A DNA stretch of 64,000 nucleotides. Source: Verrucomicrobiota bacterium. GTDB taxonomy: Bacteria > Verrucomicrobiota > Verrucomicrobiia > CAIQCK01. The translations under genes were made by a program, and so were the position numbers. The notes under the pieces were generated by a model, which worked only from the letters and a program-made list of their open reading frames with translations, was not told the DNA's origin and did not search any database. Location of the stretch: positions 1 through 64,000 of the forward strand of contig JAPLTX010000032.1 in NCBI GenBank assembly GCA_026397915.1. Reading direction: 5' to 3'. Positions 50,359 to 59,176 of this stretch are shown one piece after another. Position 1 is the first letter of the stretch. Each line of letters begins with the position of its first letter.

Positions 50359-51247
50359 CAGCGAAAGCTTTCGCGTCGAACGGCTGCAGGTCGTCCATCT
50401 GCTCGCCGACGCCAATGAATTTCACGGGTATCTTCAACTCCCGGTTGATAGCGACCACGATACCACCTTTGGCGGTGCCGTCGAGCTTCGTAACAATGAG
50501 GCCGCTGACGCCAATGGCCTGATGAAACTCGCGCGCCTGATTCAGGCCGTTCATGCCGGTGCTGGCGTCGAGCACCAAGAGTGTCTCGTGCGGCGCGTCG
50601 GGCAGCCGTTTCCGCAACACCCGCTGCAGCTTCGCCATTTCGTCCATCAGGTTCTTCTTCGTGTGGAGCCGCCCCGCTGTGTCAATCAGCAGGTAGTCGC
50701 ACTTTCGGCTGATCGCCGCATCCAGCGCGTCGAACGCGATGGCGGCGGAATCGGAGTTGTATTGGCCCGTGATGACGTCGCAGCCGGTGCGTTCGCCCCA
50801 AATCTTTAATTGCTCGATCGCCGCCGCGCGAAACGTGTCGCACGCGGCGAGCAACACGGAGCGGCCGTCCTGCTTGAGCAGGTGCGCGAGCTTCGCAGTG
50901 GATGTGGTTTTGCCGGTGCCGTTCACGCCAAGCAGCACAATCACTGTTGGCGCCTGCTGCGCGGTCCGCAACGCCGCCGGTTGGCTCGCCAGCGCCTCGG
51001 AGATAATTCGCCGCGCGATACTGACGACGTCCACTTCGCGCGTCTCGGCGCTGGCCCTGCGGACCTCCTCGACGATTCGCATCGTCGTCTCCACGCCGAT
51101 GTCACTACCGATGAGCGCGGCCTCCAGATCGTCCAGCGACTCCGCATCAAGCCGCGGCGCGCGAGTGACGATACGCTTGATCTCGCTGATCAGTTTGTCG
51201 TGAGTCTTCGCGAGACCGTCACGGACTTTTTGAAAGAGTCCAAGCAT
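50342..51247 (-). CDS. ftsY: Signal recognition particle receptor
   Basis: A 301-residue SRP GTPase that docks ribosome-SRP complexes at the inner membrane. The compact N domain (GLFQKVRDGLAKTHDKLISEI) lacks the long acidic A domain of enterobacteria. The G domain has GVNGTGKTTSTAKLA, the family DTFRAAA, DTAGRLHTKKNLMDE and TKLDGTAKGG, ending in GVGEQMDDLQPF. The start at ATG 51247 overlaps the PHP gene by 29 bp. It is unusual to find it inside a riboflavin operon. Confidence 0.95.
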   Translation of the reverse strand: MLGLFQKVRDGLAKTHDKLISEIKRIVTRAPRLDAESLDDLEAALIGSDIGVETTMRIVEEVRRASAETREVDVVSIARRIISEALASQPAALRTAQQAPTVIVLLGVNGTGKTTSTAKLAHLLKQDGRSVLLAACDTFRAAAIEQLKIWGERTGCDVITGQYNSDSAAIAFDALDAAISRKCDYLLIDTAGRLHTKKNLMDEMAKLQRVLRKRLPDAPHETLLVLDASTGMNGLNQAREFHQAIGVSGLIVTKLDGTAKGGIVVAINRELKIPVKFIGVGEQMDDLQPFDAKAFADALFS

Positions 51248-52061
51248 GAAATTCCTTGAGTCGTTCGACGTAAACGTAATCGAGTCGCACGCTGCCAATC
51301 AATACTTCATCCTTTGCCATCCCGTGGCAATCACTGCCGCCAGTGACCAGGCACCCGCGCTCCCGCGCGAAAGCGAGGAACCGCTCGCATTGCGCCGCCG
51401 TGTGGCGGCTGTGCCAGACCTCCAGGCCGTCGAGACCGGCCGCGAGCAAGCCGTCGAGCTGGTTTTCCAGCCCGGAGACGCCGGGATGCGCGAGGATTGC
51501 GACACCGCCGAACTTGTTAATCAATGCGGCGGCGGCGGCAACATCAAGCCGGAGTTTTGGGACAAACGCCGGCTTGCCTTTGCCAATGAACCGGTGGAAC
51601 GCCTCGTCCATGTGCCGGATGAAGCCGCGGTTCTTCAGTGCGCGCGCCACATGCAATCTGCCGAGCGCACTATCGCCCCCCGCGACGGCATCCACATCTG
51701 ATGCCTGCAAGTCCACGCCGGCTTCTTGAAGTTTCGTCACCATCTCCGCGACCCGCTGCGCGCGGCCCTTCTTGAAATGTTCGATCTGCGCAATGAACTC
51801 CGGCTCCGCATAGCGGACGAGATAGCCGAGCACGTGAACCTCGCGTTCGCCGAGATGCGCAGTCAGCTCGATTCCGGGGATAAACTCGATCCCTGCCGCC
51901 TCGCACAGTTGCGCCATCGCAGGCAAACCCGCCACGGTGTCGTGGTCGGTGAGAGCGATGCAGGACAGCTCGGACTCACCGGCACATTGCACCAACTCCG
52001 CCGGCGTGAAGGTCCCATCGGAGTGGCGCGTGTGCAGGTGCAGGTCGGCCGTGCGCGTCAT
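51219..52061 (-). CDS. PHP-domain phosphoesterase (RNase AM/YciV-like)
   Basis: A 280-residue metal-dependent phosphoesterase. The metal ligands show in DLHLHTRHSDGTFTPAEL, ALTDHDTVAGLPA, PGIELTAHL, GGVAILAHPG and the GGSDCHG motif. Relatives dephosphorylate 3',5'-nucleoside bisphosphates or trim RNA 5' ends. A specific activity is not proven here. Its start forms an ATGA overlap with the nusB stop. Confidence 0.85.
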   Translation of the reverse strand: MTRTADLHLHTRHSDGTFTPAELVQCAGESELSCIALTDHDTVAGLPAMAQLCEAAGIEFIPGIELTAHLGEREVHVLGYLVRYAEPEFIAQIEHFKKGRAQRVAEMVTKLQEAGVDLQASDVDAVAGGDSALGRLHVARALKNRGFIRHMDEAFHRFIGKGKPAFVPKLRLDVAAAAALINKFGGVAILAHPGVSGLENQLDGLLAAGLDGLEVWHSRHTAAQCERFLAFARERGCLVTGGSDCHGMAKDEVLIGSVRLDYVYVERLKEFHAWTLSKSP

Positions 52062-52525
52062 GACGGTTTCGGTGGCACGGACTCCCCCGGAGTCGCGCCG
52101 CCCGATGTGCGCGCCGGCCGCGGCAGTTCCTTTCGGATGCGGTCGAGGATGCCGTTGACGAACTTGCCGCTCTCCTTGGTGCTGAACTTCTTCGCGATCT
52201 CGATGGCCTCGTTGATGGACACCACCGGTGGCACGTCGTTGCGGAACATCATCTCGTAGATCGCCAGCCGCAGCACATTCCGGTCCACGGCGGCAATCCG
52301 GTCCAGTTCCCAGTTCTCCGTCACTTTCTTGATTTGCTCGTCAATCGCCGGGCGATTCTCCAGCGCCCCACGAGCAAGAACTTCGGCAAACTTCTGCGTC
52401 TCTGCGTCGCAGCTCTGCCCCTCCCAAAAACGACTTAACGAGTCGTCAAGTTCCTCGTGCGGATTGATGTCGCGGAAATACAGAATCTGCACCGCAGCTT
52501 CCCTGGCTTGTCGTCGGCTTCCCAT
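52058..52525 (-). CDS. nusB: Transcription antitermination factor NusB
   Basis: A 155-residue all-helical RNA-binding protein that joins NusE in rRNA antitermination complexes. The N-terminus SRRQAREAAVQILYFRD and the C-terminal AIYEMMFRNDVPPVVSINEAIEIAKKFSTKESGKFVNGILD are diagnostic. The last 20 residues are a Pro/Gly-rich extension. ribH-nusB order is common in bacteria. It starts 3 bp after the ribH stop. Confidence 0.95.
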   Translation of the reverse strand: MGSRRQAREAAVQILYFRDINPHEELDDSLSRFWEGQSCDAETQKFAEVLARGALENRPAIDEQIKKVTENWELDRIAAVDRNVLRLAIYEMMFRNDVPPVVSINEAIEIAKKFSTKESGKFVNGILDRIRKELPRPARTSGGATPGESVPPKPS

Positions 52526-52528
52526 AAA

Positions 52529-52999
52529 TCAGAGTGTCCTCATCAAATACGCCATCTCGATGGCCGTCAGTGCCGCTTCCGTGCCGCGATTATGTTTCGG
52601 CTGGAGGCAGCGGACGTGGGCCTGCTGCTCGTTCCCCAACAGCAACACCTCATGCACCACCGGCACGCTGTCGCGCAGCGCAATCTGCGTTAGCGCGTCG
52701 GTCACAGCCCGCCCAATCAAGTCGGCGTGCTCTGTCTCACCGCGAATGATCACGCCAAGCGCGATAATGGCGTCATAGCTACCGCTGGAGGCGAGGCGGC
52801 CCACCACCACCGGCACCTCGAATGCACCAGGAACGCGAATCACGGTGACATCGCCCTGCTTTGCGCCAGCCACCCGGAGCGCGCGTCGGGCGCGCGTCAC
52901 GAGCGCATCGGAATAGCGTTGGTTGTAGCGGCCCGCGACGATGGCGAACCGCAGGCCTTCGGCTGAAAACACAGGTTGAGATCGTTTTGCGCGTAACAT
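52529..52999 (-). CDS. ribH: 6,7-dimethyl-8-ribityllumazine synthase
   Basis: A 156-residue enzyme of the penultimate riboflavin step, usually forming icosahedral or pentameric shells. Substrate motifs are AGRYNQRYSDALV, PGAFEVPVVVGRLA, GVIIRGETEHADLI and the VLLLGNEQQA loop. It starts 1 bp after the ribBA stop, so the two genes are tightly coupled. Confidence 0.95.
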   Translation of the reverse strand: MLRAKRSQPVFSAEGLRFAIVAGRYNQRYSDALVTRARRALRVAGAKQGDVTVIRVPGAFEVPVVVGRLASSGSYDAIIALGVIIRGETEHADLIGRAVTDALTQIALRDSVPVVHEVLLLGNEQQAHVRCLQPKHNRGTEAALTAIEMAYLMRTL

Positions 53000-53000
53000 G

Positions 53001-54227
53001 TTACAAAGAGTGTCCGAGTTTGTTCTTCTTGGTTTCGAGATACTTCGCGTTGTGCGGCGTCACAGCGCCGCGAATCGGCAGTTGCTTGGCGATCTTGAGG
53101 CCGAAGCCGTCCAGTCCAACGACCTTTTTCGGATTGTTCGTCAGGATACGAATGGTGTGCAGGCCGAGGTCCACGAGGATTTGCGCGCCAACGCCGTATT
53201 CGCGCAGGTCGGCCTTGAAGCCTAGCCGCTCGTTCGCCTCGACCGTGTCCAACCCTTCCTTCTCCTGCAACTCGTAGGCGTGAATCTTGTGCGAGAGGCC
53301 GATGCCGCGACCTTCCTGCCGCAGATAGACAATCACGCCGCGGCCTTCCCTGGCAATCATCTGCATTGCTCGCTGCAACTGGTCGCCGCAGTCACACCGT
53401 TGCGAGCCGAACACATCGCCGGTGAGGCATTCGCTGTGGACACGCACCAACACATTGCTCTGGCCTGCCACATCGCCCTTCACCAACGCGACGTGATGCT
53501 GGCCGTCCATCAACGAGCGGTAGAGATACAACGAGAAATCGCCAAACTCCGTCGGCAACGAAACGACGCGCTCTCGCTCCACCAACTTCTCGCGGCGGTG
53601 GCGGTATTGGATCAGATCGCGGATGCTGCACATCTTCAACCGGTGTTGCCGCTTGAACTTTACCAGTTCCGGCAACCGCGCCATCGTGCCATCTTCGTTA
53701 AGAATCTCGCAAAGAATGCCGGCTGGATGCAGACCCGCGAGACGCGCGAGATCCGCCGAGGCTTCGGTGTGGCCCGCGCGACACAACACGCCGCCATCGC
53801 GCGCGGCGAGCGGATTGATATGCCCAGGCTGCACGAGGTCGGCTGGCTTCGATTTCGCGTCGGCCAGCACATGGATGGTCTTGGCGCGGTCAGCCGCGCT
53901 GATGCCGGTGGTGATACCGTGCTTGGCGTCCACAGTCACCATGAACGCCGTCTTGAAGGCGTCGCGGTTGCGCTCGACCATGCGCGCGATGCCGAGCCGG
54001 GTCAGGTCATCGTCCACCATTGCCACGCAAAGCAGCCCGCGCGCGTGCTTCACGATAAAATTGACCGACGCGGGCGTGACCTTCTCGGCGGCCATGATGA
54101 GGTCGCCTTCGTTCTCACGCTTCTCATCATCCGTGACGATCACCAGTTTACCGGCGCGGATATCCTCAATGACCGCCTCTACCTGATCAAACGGCTCACT
54201 TGACGTTCTTGTCACCTTCTTGCTCAT
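53001..54227 (-). CDS. ribBA: Bifunctional DHBP synthase / GTP cyclohydrolase II
   Basis: A 408-residue protein making both riboflavin precursors. The RibB half has DDEKRENEGDLIMAAE, GITTGISAADRAKT, PGHINPLAARDGGVLCRAGHTEAS and LCEILNEDGTMAR. The RibA half has RVHSECLTGDVFGSQRCDCGDQL with zinc-binding Cys, IVYLRQEGRGIGL and LREYGVGAQIL. It is the first gene of the operon. Its start codon directly follows the U-tract of the riboswitch terminator, and AGGG in the terminator arm is the only Shine-Dalgarno-like sequence. Confidence 0.97.
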   Translation of the reverse strand: MSKKVTRTSSEPFDQVEAVIEDIRAGKLVIVTDDEKRENEGDLIMAAEKVTPASVNFIVKHARGLLCVAMVDDDLTRLGIARMVERNRDAFKTAFMVTVDAKHGITTGISAADRAKTIHVLADAKSKPADLVQPGHINPLAARDGGVLCRAGHTEASADLARLAGLHPAGILCEILNEDGTMARLPELVKFKRQHRLKMCSIRDLIQYRHRREKLVERERVVSLPTEFGDFSLYLYRSLMDGQHHVALVKGDVAGQSNVLVRVHSECLTGDVFGSQRCDCGDQLQRAMQMIAREGRGVIVYLRQEGRGIGLSHKIHAYELQEKEGLDTVEANERLGFKADLREYGVGAQILVDLGLHTIRILTNNPKKVVGLDGFGLKIAKQLPIRGAVTPHNAKYLETKKNKLGHSL

Positions 54228-54257
54228 AAAAAAACCCTGAAGAAACGATCTTCAGGG
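54228..54257 (-). terminator. Intrinsic terminator of the FMN riboswitch
   Basis: CCCTGAAGA (54257-54249) and TCTTCAGGG (54243-54235) form a 9-bp stem with loop TCGTT, followed by seven T (54234-54228) that abut the ribBA ATG. The 5' arm is also complementary to GTTCTTCAGGG at the start of the aptamer (54456-54446), the antiterminator partner. Confidence 0.9.
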
Positions 54258-54308
54258 CCTGCATCACACGTCGCTGTCGCCCGTCATCACGGACAGACAA
54301 GCAACCGC

Positions 54309-54458
54309 CGATTCTTCTTTCATCCGGACTCTACCGTCGCCCCCGGAGTCTCACCGGGTCCTGCGCTCCGATCTCGAAACGCTCGCGGGGTTTACCGCCG
54401 GTCGGGAATTGTCTGGCGGCTTCGCGTGCCGCTAAACTCACCCTGCCCTGAAGAACTT
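54309..54458 (-). promoter_or_regulatory. FMN riboswitch (RFN element)
   Basis: Read on the minus strand, it has the conserved RFN core: TCTTCAGGGCAGGGTGA, AATTCCCGACCGGCGGT, CCGCGAG, the GGACCCGGTGAGACTCCGGG arm, GACGGTAGAGTCCGGATG and the closing AAGAAGAA strand. The P2 arm carries an extra hairpin (GCGGC-acgcgaa-GCCGC). P1 is formed by TTCTTC and GAAGAA. When FMN is bound, P1 should hold the 5' strand and free the terminator arm; without FMN the same strand pairs with the terminator arm. It controls ribBA and the genes behind it. Confidence 0.95.
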
Positions 54459-54540
54459 TCAGCTAGTCGAGATTATCACGCGCTCCGCGGAAGTCAATAA
54501 CCCCGCTCCTGACATCTGCGTTGGCGCTGAATGATGGCAG

Positions 54541-55569
54541 CTATCCGCGCAACCGCTCGATCACCGCGTCTGCGAACTGCGCTGTGCCAAGCGAGCCGCC
54601 CAAATCGCTCGTCTTCTGGCCGTCGGCAAGTGCGCAATTGTAGGCGGCCTTGATCCGCTGGCCGATCTGACGGCAGCTCGTGTCGCCGCGCGTGTCGCCA
54701 AGGTGGTTGAGCATCATCACCGCTGACATGAGCAACGCTAGCGGATTGGCGATGCCTTTGCCAGCGATGTCCGGCGCGGAGCCATGCACGGCCTCGAAGA
54801 CGGCGTCCTCCTCGCCGATGTTCGCGCCCGGCACCACACCCAAACCACCCACGAAGCCAGCACAAAGGTCGCTCACCACGTCACCGTAGAGATTCTCCAG
54901 CAACAGCACATCAAACTGCGTCGGATCCTGCACCATCCTCATGCAGCCGGCGTCAATAATCAGCTCCTGATACGGGAACGAGCCAAACTCCTTTTCATGG
55001 ACCTGCTGCGCGCAGCGGATGAACATCCCGTCGGTGAGTTTCATGATGTTCGCTTTGTGAAACACCGTCACCTTGCGCCGCCGTCGCTGCTGGGAGTATC
55101 GGAACGCCCAGCGCGCGATCCGCGTGCAAGCCGTTTCAGTCGCCACCTTCATGCTCGTGACCACGCCGGTCGTCACCTCACTCTCGATGCCGCTGTAGAG
55201 GCCCTCAGTGTTCTCGCGCACGATCACGAGGTCCACATTGCTGAACCGCGTCGGCACGCCTTCCAGACTGCGCACGGGCCGGACGGCGGCGTAAAGGTTC
55301 AGCTTCTTGCGAAGCTGCACGTTGATCGAACTGAATCCTTTACCCACCGGCGTCGTGCACGGTCCTTTGAGCGCAACACCGTGTTCACGAACTGCGGCGA
55401 GTGTCTCCGGTGGCAGCACATCCTTGCCATTTGCGAGCGCCGCCAAACCGGCCAAGTGTTGCACCCACTCGATAGGCGCCTCGGCGGCTGCCAGGATTCG
55501 TTTCACTGCCTCGGTTACTTCCGGCCCGATGCCGTCGCCGGGGATCAAAACCACGCGATGAGCTTTCAT
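54541..55569 (-). CDS. Isocitrate/isopropylmalate dehydrogenase family, probably NAD-dependent isocitrate dehydrogenase
   Basis: A 342-residue beta-decarboxylating dehydrogenase. It has LIPGDGIGPEV, the substrate-binding loop SSINVQLRKKLNLYAAVRPV, RENTEGLYSGIE, KANIMKLTDGMF, and the C-terminal AVHGSAPDIAGKGIANP nucleotide region. Ser in GKGFSSINVQLRK and the VRENTEGLYSG phrase favour isocitrate over isopropylmalate. No leucine genes are near. I chose ATG 55569. It follows the riboswitch on the same strand but is upstream of it in transcription, so it is not riboswitch-controlled. Confidence 0.85.
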   Translation of the reverse strand: MKAHRVVLIPGDGIGPEVTEAVKRILAAAEAPIEWVQHLAGLAALANGKDVLPPETLAAVREHGVALKGPCTTPVGKGFSSINVQLRKKLNLYAAVRPVRSLEGVPTRFSNVDLVIVRENTEGLYSGIESEVTTGVVTSMKVATETACTRIARWAFRYSQQRRRRKVTVFHKANIMKLTDGMFIRCAQQVHEKEFGSFPYQELIIDAGCMRMVQDPTQFDVLLLENLYGDVVSDLCAGFVGGLGVVPGANIGEEDAVFEAVHGSAPDIAGKGIANPLALLMSAVMMLNHLGDTRGDTSCRQIGQRIKAAYNCALADGQKTSDLGGSLGTAQFADAVIERLRG

Positions 55570-55695
55570 GCTGCGGACTGTAATGGATGAAACGGGCCTG
55601 CGCAAATCCATGAATTGCACACCCTCATGATCGCATTCACTTTTGACACCGTTGCCAGTGCCGGGTTAGCATCGCGCGCGAGAAACGAGAACGTC

Positions 55696-56172
55696 ATGGC
55701 CCTCATCAATTGTCCAGAATGCGCGAAGCAGGTTTCCACCTCGGCCCAGAGCTGCCCGTCGTGCGGCTACCCCATCGCGGCATCGCAAACACCAAAAGCG
55801 CCGCCGCCCAACTCGGACGAGTTGCTGGCGGAAGTGCGGCCGTCGTGGTGGGAGTTCTTCTGGCATCTCGTGTTCTTCTGGCTAATTGTGCCGCTCATCG
55901 TCGCGTGGTGGCAACGCGCCTCGGTTGTCCTACGCATCTATCCCGGCAGGATCACGCTGGAGCGAGGTCTCTTCTCCAAGTGCTACCGTGAGTTTCTCGC
56001 CAAGGACATCCGCTCGCTGGATATTGACCAAGGTGTGCTTGCGAGGCTCGTGGACATCGGCGACCTCACAATCTCGACTGCAGCCACTGTGGACGCATCG
56101 GAGGAAATCGGAGGCATCCCCCATCCGAAGCAGGTTCGCGAGTTGATCATCTCGCAAAGGCACGGACAGTAA
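55696..56172 (+). CDS. Zinc-ribbon, PH-like (bPH2) membrane protein
   Basis: A 158-residue protein. The N-terminal zinc ribbon is CPECAKQVSTSAQSCPSCGYP. After a Pro-rich linker comes a hydrophobic segment (EFFWHLVFFWLIVPLIVAWW), then a bacterial PH-2-like domain (VVLRIYPGRITLERGLFSKCYREFLAKDIRSLDIDQ, GDLTISTAATVDASEEIGGIP). I chose ATG 55696 because the ribbon starts there. Function unknown; probably membrane-associated. Confidence 0.78.
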   Translation: MALINCPECAKQVSTSAQSCPSCGYPIAASQTPKAPPPNSDELLAEVRPSWWEFFWHLVFFWLIVPLIVAWWQRASVVLRIYPGRITLERGLFSKCYREFLAKDIRSLDIDQGVLARLVDIGDLTISTAATVDASEEIGGIPHPKQVRELIISQRHGQ

Positions 56173-56184
56173 CCGGCGCAGCGG

Positions 56185-59097
56185 CTACTGTTTTAGAAGC
56201 TCCGCGACCGCGCGCAGTGCTTCGTCGAGTTTCGCCGGGTTCTTGCCACCCGCTTGCGCCATGTCAGGGCGACCGCCGCCGCCGCCGCCGCAGATTTTTG
56301 CCAGTTCGCCTACGATCTTGCCGGCGTGTTTGCCGCGCTTGACCAGATCGGGCGTCACAAGACAAACCAACGACACTTTACCTTCGGCGACCGCGCCCAA
56401 AACCGCTATACCGCTGGCAAGCACTGGTTTCATCGCTTCGGCAACCGCACGCAACACGTCGGCAGTTTGCTCGCCGAGGTTTCCGATGACAACGCTGATG
56501 TCTCCAACTTTCTGCGCGTTCGCAACCAACGCTGCCGCCATTGCCGGCGCCTGCTTTTGAATCTCTGCCTGCCGCAACTTGGCCTGCTCTTTCTCTAATT
56601 CACGCTGCCTCGCCAGGTCGGCCTCGCGCAACCGTTGTTCTTGTTGCTGCTCACTAAACTCCAGCGCGAACTGCGCTACGGCCGCCTCGACGCGGCGGAT
56701 GCCGGCGGCAATCGCCGACTCGCGCATGATCTTAAAGATGCGGATGTCGCCCGTGTTCCTCGTGTGCGTGCCGCCGCAGAGCTCGACCGAGAAGCCGTCG
56801 AACTTGCCTTGCTCGCCGCCAACCTGCACGACGCGCACCTTGTCGCCGTATTTCTCGCCGAAGAACTGCATAATCTTCGGGTTGTTCTTGATCTCGGCAT
56901 AAGGCACTTCGACCGAATACACCGGCGCGTTTTCCCGAATCCGCTCGTTGACCAGCCGCTCGATGTCGGCGATTTGTTGGTCGCTGAGTTTCTCCGGATG
57001 ATTGAAGTCAAACCGCATCCGGTCCGCCGCCACCATCGAGCCGCGTTGGCGCGCGTCCTTGCTGACGACCTCGTGCAGCGCCCAGTGGAACAAGTGCGTC
57101 ACCGTGTGATGCCGCTGGATGTTGGCGCGCCGTGCGGCGTCCACTGCCACGCGAACCGCCTCACCAACCTCCGGCGCGCGGCCATCAACGAGTTTCAGCC
57201 GGTGAATGTGGACCTCGCCTTGCAGTTGGGTGTCACGCACCACAAGCGTGCCGACCTCCGTCCTGTCGTGGCCGGGCACGTGAACCAAACCCGTGTCGCC
57301 GACCTGGCCACCCATCTCGGCGTAGAACGGCGTCTTGTCTAGAACCACGTCCATCTCCGCCGTCGTCGCGCCCGGTGCCACTGCTTCGACCGCCGCCTCC
57401 GCTTCGAGGTTGTCGTAGCCGAGGAACTTCGTCGGCTTCACCTGCAAGCCCTCGCCCGCGACCAGAACCACCGTCTTCTTCTTCGCATGGTCCTCGCGCG
57501 CACGCTGGCGCTGTTCTTCCATCAGCTTCTCGAAACCTTCCACATCCACCTTCAGGCCTAACTCCCGGGCCATCAGTTCGGTAAGGTCTAGCGGAAAACC
57601 GTAGGTGTCATATAGCCTGAAAGCATTGTCACCCGAAATAACCGGCGAGGTCTTCAACACCTTGCGCCAAGCTCCTGCAAAAAGCTCCTCTGACGTAAAC
57701 TCCGCGATTAGCTGGTTCTTGCTGTCCCAAAAACCCCTGCCCCAAATTCGTTTGTAGGCGGGTTTCTTACCAGCAAGCTTGTCCTCTTCATTCTCATAAT
57801 AAAGCCGCTCTTGGCCACCCGTTCTAATACCATCTGCTCTTGCCGCTGCGTCCACCGCTCCAATAACCGCTTCGTTCTCAAAAATCAGAATTCCTCGGTC
57901 CAAAGTCCTATTAAAAGCATCTTCTTCGCTGCGCAGAGTCTTTTCGATGCTTGCTTGACGTTTGCGCACTTCAGGAAATACATCGCCCATCGTATCCGCC
58001 AACACGCCGACGAGCTTGTAGAAGAACGGCTCATGGAAACCGAGAACGCGGCCGTAGCGGACCGCGCGACGCAAGATGCGGCGCAAAACGTAGCCGCGAC
58101 CTTCGTTGCTCGGCACGATACCGTCGGCAATGCCGAAGCTCAGGCAACGGATGTGGTCGGCAATGACGCGGAAGGCGATGTCAATCTTCTCCTGCTCGGT
58201 GGATGGCGACTGGCCCGCCTTCGGCAGCGTCGAACCGTATCGTTTGCCACTGAGTTGCCCCAGCACGTGAAAGATCGGCCGGAACACATCGGTCTCGTAG
58301 TTGGAGATGATGCCGCCGAAGTCGGTGAAGTTCTTCGTGCATTGGATGATCGAGCATACACGTTCGAAGCCCGCGCCGGTGTCCACGTTCTTCGCCGGCA
58401 GCGGCCCGAAGGTGCCGTCGGGGTTGGCGTTGAACTGCATGAAGACGAGGTTCCAAATCTCGATGCACTGCGGCGTGCCTTTGTTCACCAGCTTGCCGCC
58501 GGTGTCGCCCTTCGGCGTGAGGTCCACGTGCAACTCCGAACACGGGCCGCATGGGCCGGTGTCGCCCATCATCCAGAAGTTGTCCTTCTTGTTGCCGAAG
58601 ACGATGTGGACGTTCGGGTCGAGTCCGGCGGCGGTGAAAATGCGTGCCCAGTAGTCATAGGCTTCCTGGTCAAACTCACTCGGGTCGCCAGGGCCGGGTT
58701 TATAGACCGTGGCGTAGAGGCGCTCCTTCGGAAAACCCCACCACTCCTTCGAGGTCACCAGTTCCCACGCCCAAGCGATGGCTTCCTTCTTGAAGTAGTC
58801 GCCGAAGCTCCAGTTGCCGAGCATCTCGAAAAACGTGTGATGGTAGGTGTCGAGGCCAACGTCCTCGAGGTCGTTGTGCTTGCCGCCGGCGCGAATGCAC
58901 TTCTGTGTGTCCGCCGCGCGCTGCGGCTTGTAGGGACACGAGGTCTGGCCGAGGAAGATCGGCACAAACTGATTCATGCCGGCGTTGGTGAAAAGGAGGT
59001 TCGGCGCATCGGGCAACAGCGACGACGACGGCACGATGGTGTGTCCCTGTCGCTTGAAGTAATCCAAGAACTGCTGGCGGATTTCAGAACTCGTCAT
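56185..59097 (-). CDS. alaS: Alanyl-tRNA synthetase with insertion in the catalytic half
   Basis: A 970-residue enzyme charging tRNA-Ala, against about 875 in E. coli. Class II motifs lie in YFKRQGHTIVPSSSLLP and QKCIRAGGKHNDLEDVG. The editing domain has RHHTVTHLFHWAL and VELCGGTHTRNTGDI, and the C-terminal Gly-rich region is GGGGGGRPDMAQAGG. Between FNRTLDRGI and FRLYDTYGFPLDLT are about 75 extra residues (about 406-486, 57640-57880) containing NEEDKLAGKKPAYKRIWGRGFWD. Their coding sequence is more AT-rich than the rest. Otherwise complete. Confidence 0.96.
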   Translation of the reverse strand: MTSSEIRQQFLDYFKRQGHTIVPSSSLLPDAPNLLFTNAGMNQFVPIFLGQTSCPYKPQRAADTQKCIRAGGKHNDLEDVGLDTYHHTFFEMLGNWSFGDYFKKEAIAWAWELVTSKEWWGFPKERLYATVYKPGPGDPSEFDQEAYDYWARIFTAAGLDPNVHIVFGNKKDNFWMMGDTGPCGPCSELHVDLTPKGDTGGKLVNKGTPQCIEIWNLVFMQFNANPDGTFGPLPAKNVDTGAGFERVCSIIQCTKNFTDFGGIISNYETDVFRPIFHVLGQLSGKRYGSTLPKAGQSPSTEQEKIDIAFRVIADHIRCLSFGIADGIVPSNEGRGYVLRRILRRAVRYGRVLGFHEPFFYKLVGVLADTMGDVFPEVRKRQASIEKTLRSEEDAFNRTLDRGILIFENEAVIGAVDAAARADGIRTGGQERLYYENEEDKLAGKKPAYKRIWGRGFWDSKNQLIAEFTSEELFAGAWRKVLKTSPVISGDNAFRLYDTYGFPLDLTELMARELGLKVDVEGFEKLMEEQRQRAREDHAKKKTVVLVAGEGLQVKPTKFLGYDNLEAEAAVEAVAPGATTAEMDVVLDKTPFYAEMGGQVGDTGLVHVPGHDRTEVGTLVVRDTQLQGEVHIHRLKLVDGRAPEVGEAVRVAVDAARRANIQRHHTVTHLFHWALHEVVSKDARQRGSMVAADRMRFDFNHPEKLSDQQIADIERLVNERIRENAPVYSVEVPYAEIKNNPKIMQFFGEKYGDKVRVVQVGGEQGKFDGFSVELCGGTHTRNTGDIRIFKIMRESAIAAGIRRVEAAVAQFALEFSEQQQEQRLREADLARQRELEKEQAKLRQAEIQKQAPAMAAALVANAQKVGDISVVIGNLGEQTADVLRAVAEAMKPVLASGIAVLGAVAEGKVSLVCLVTPDLVKRGKHAGKIVGELAKICGGGGGGRPDMAQAGGKNPAKLDEALRAVAELLKQ

Positions 59098-59125
59098 AAC
59101 TAAAGAAAGTTAAGAGTTAAGAATG

Positions 59126-59174
59126 AAAAGTGAAGAGTTGGCGGAAGTTTTGCCTTCCTGAACTCTACACTTTT
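59126..59174 (-). terminator. Long hairpin between recA and alaS
   Basis: AAAAGTG-A-AGAGTT (59126-59139) pairs with AACTCT-A-CACTTTT (59161-59174), with one mismatch. An inner GGAAG/CTTCC stem extends it. It lies just after the recA stop and probably terminates that transcript. Confidence 0.6.
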
Positions 59175-59176
59175 AA

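Noticed and set aside
57811..59103. A 430-residue plus-strand frame
   Set aside because: Antisense to alaS, which has all class II synthetase and editing motifs.
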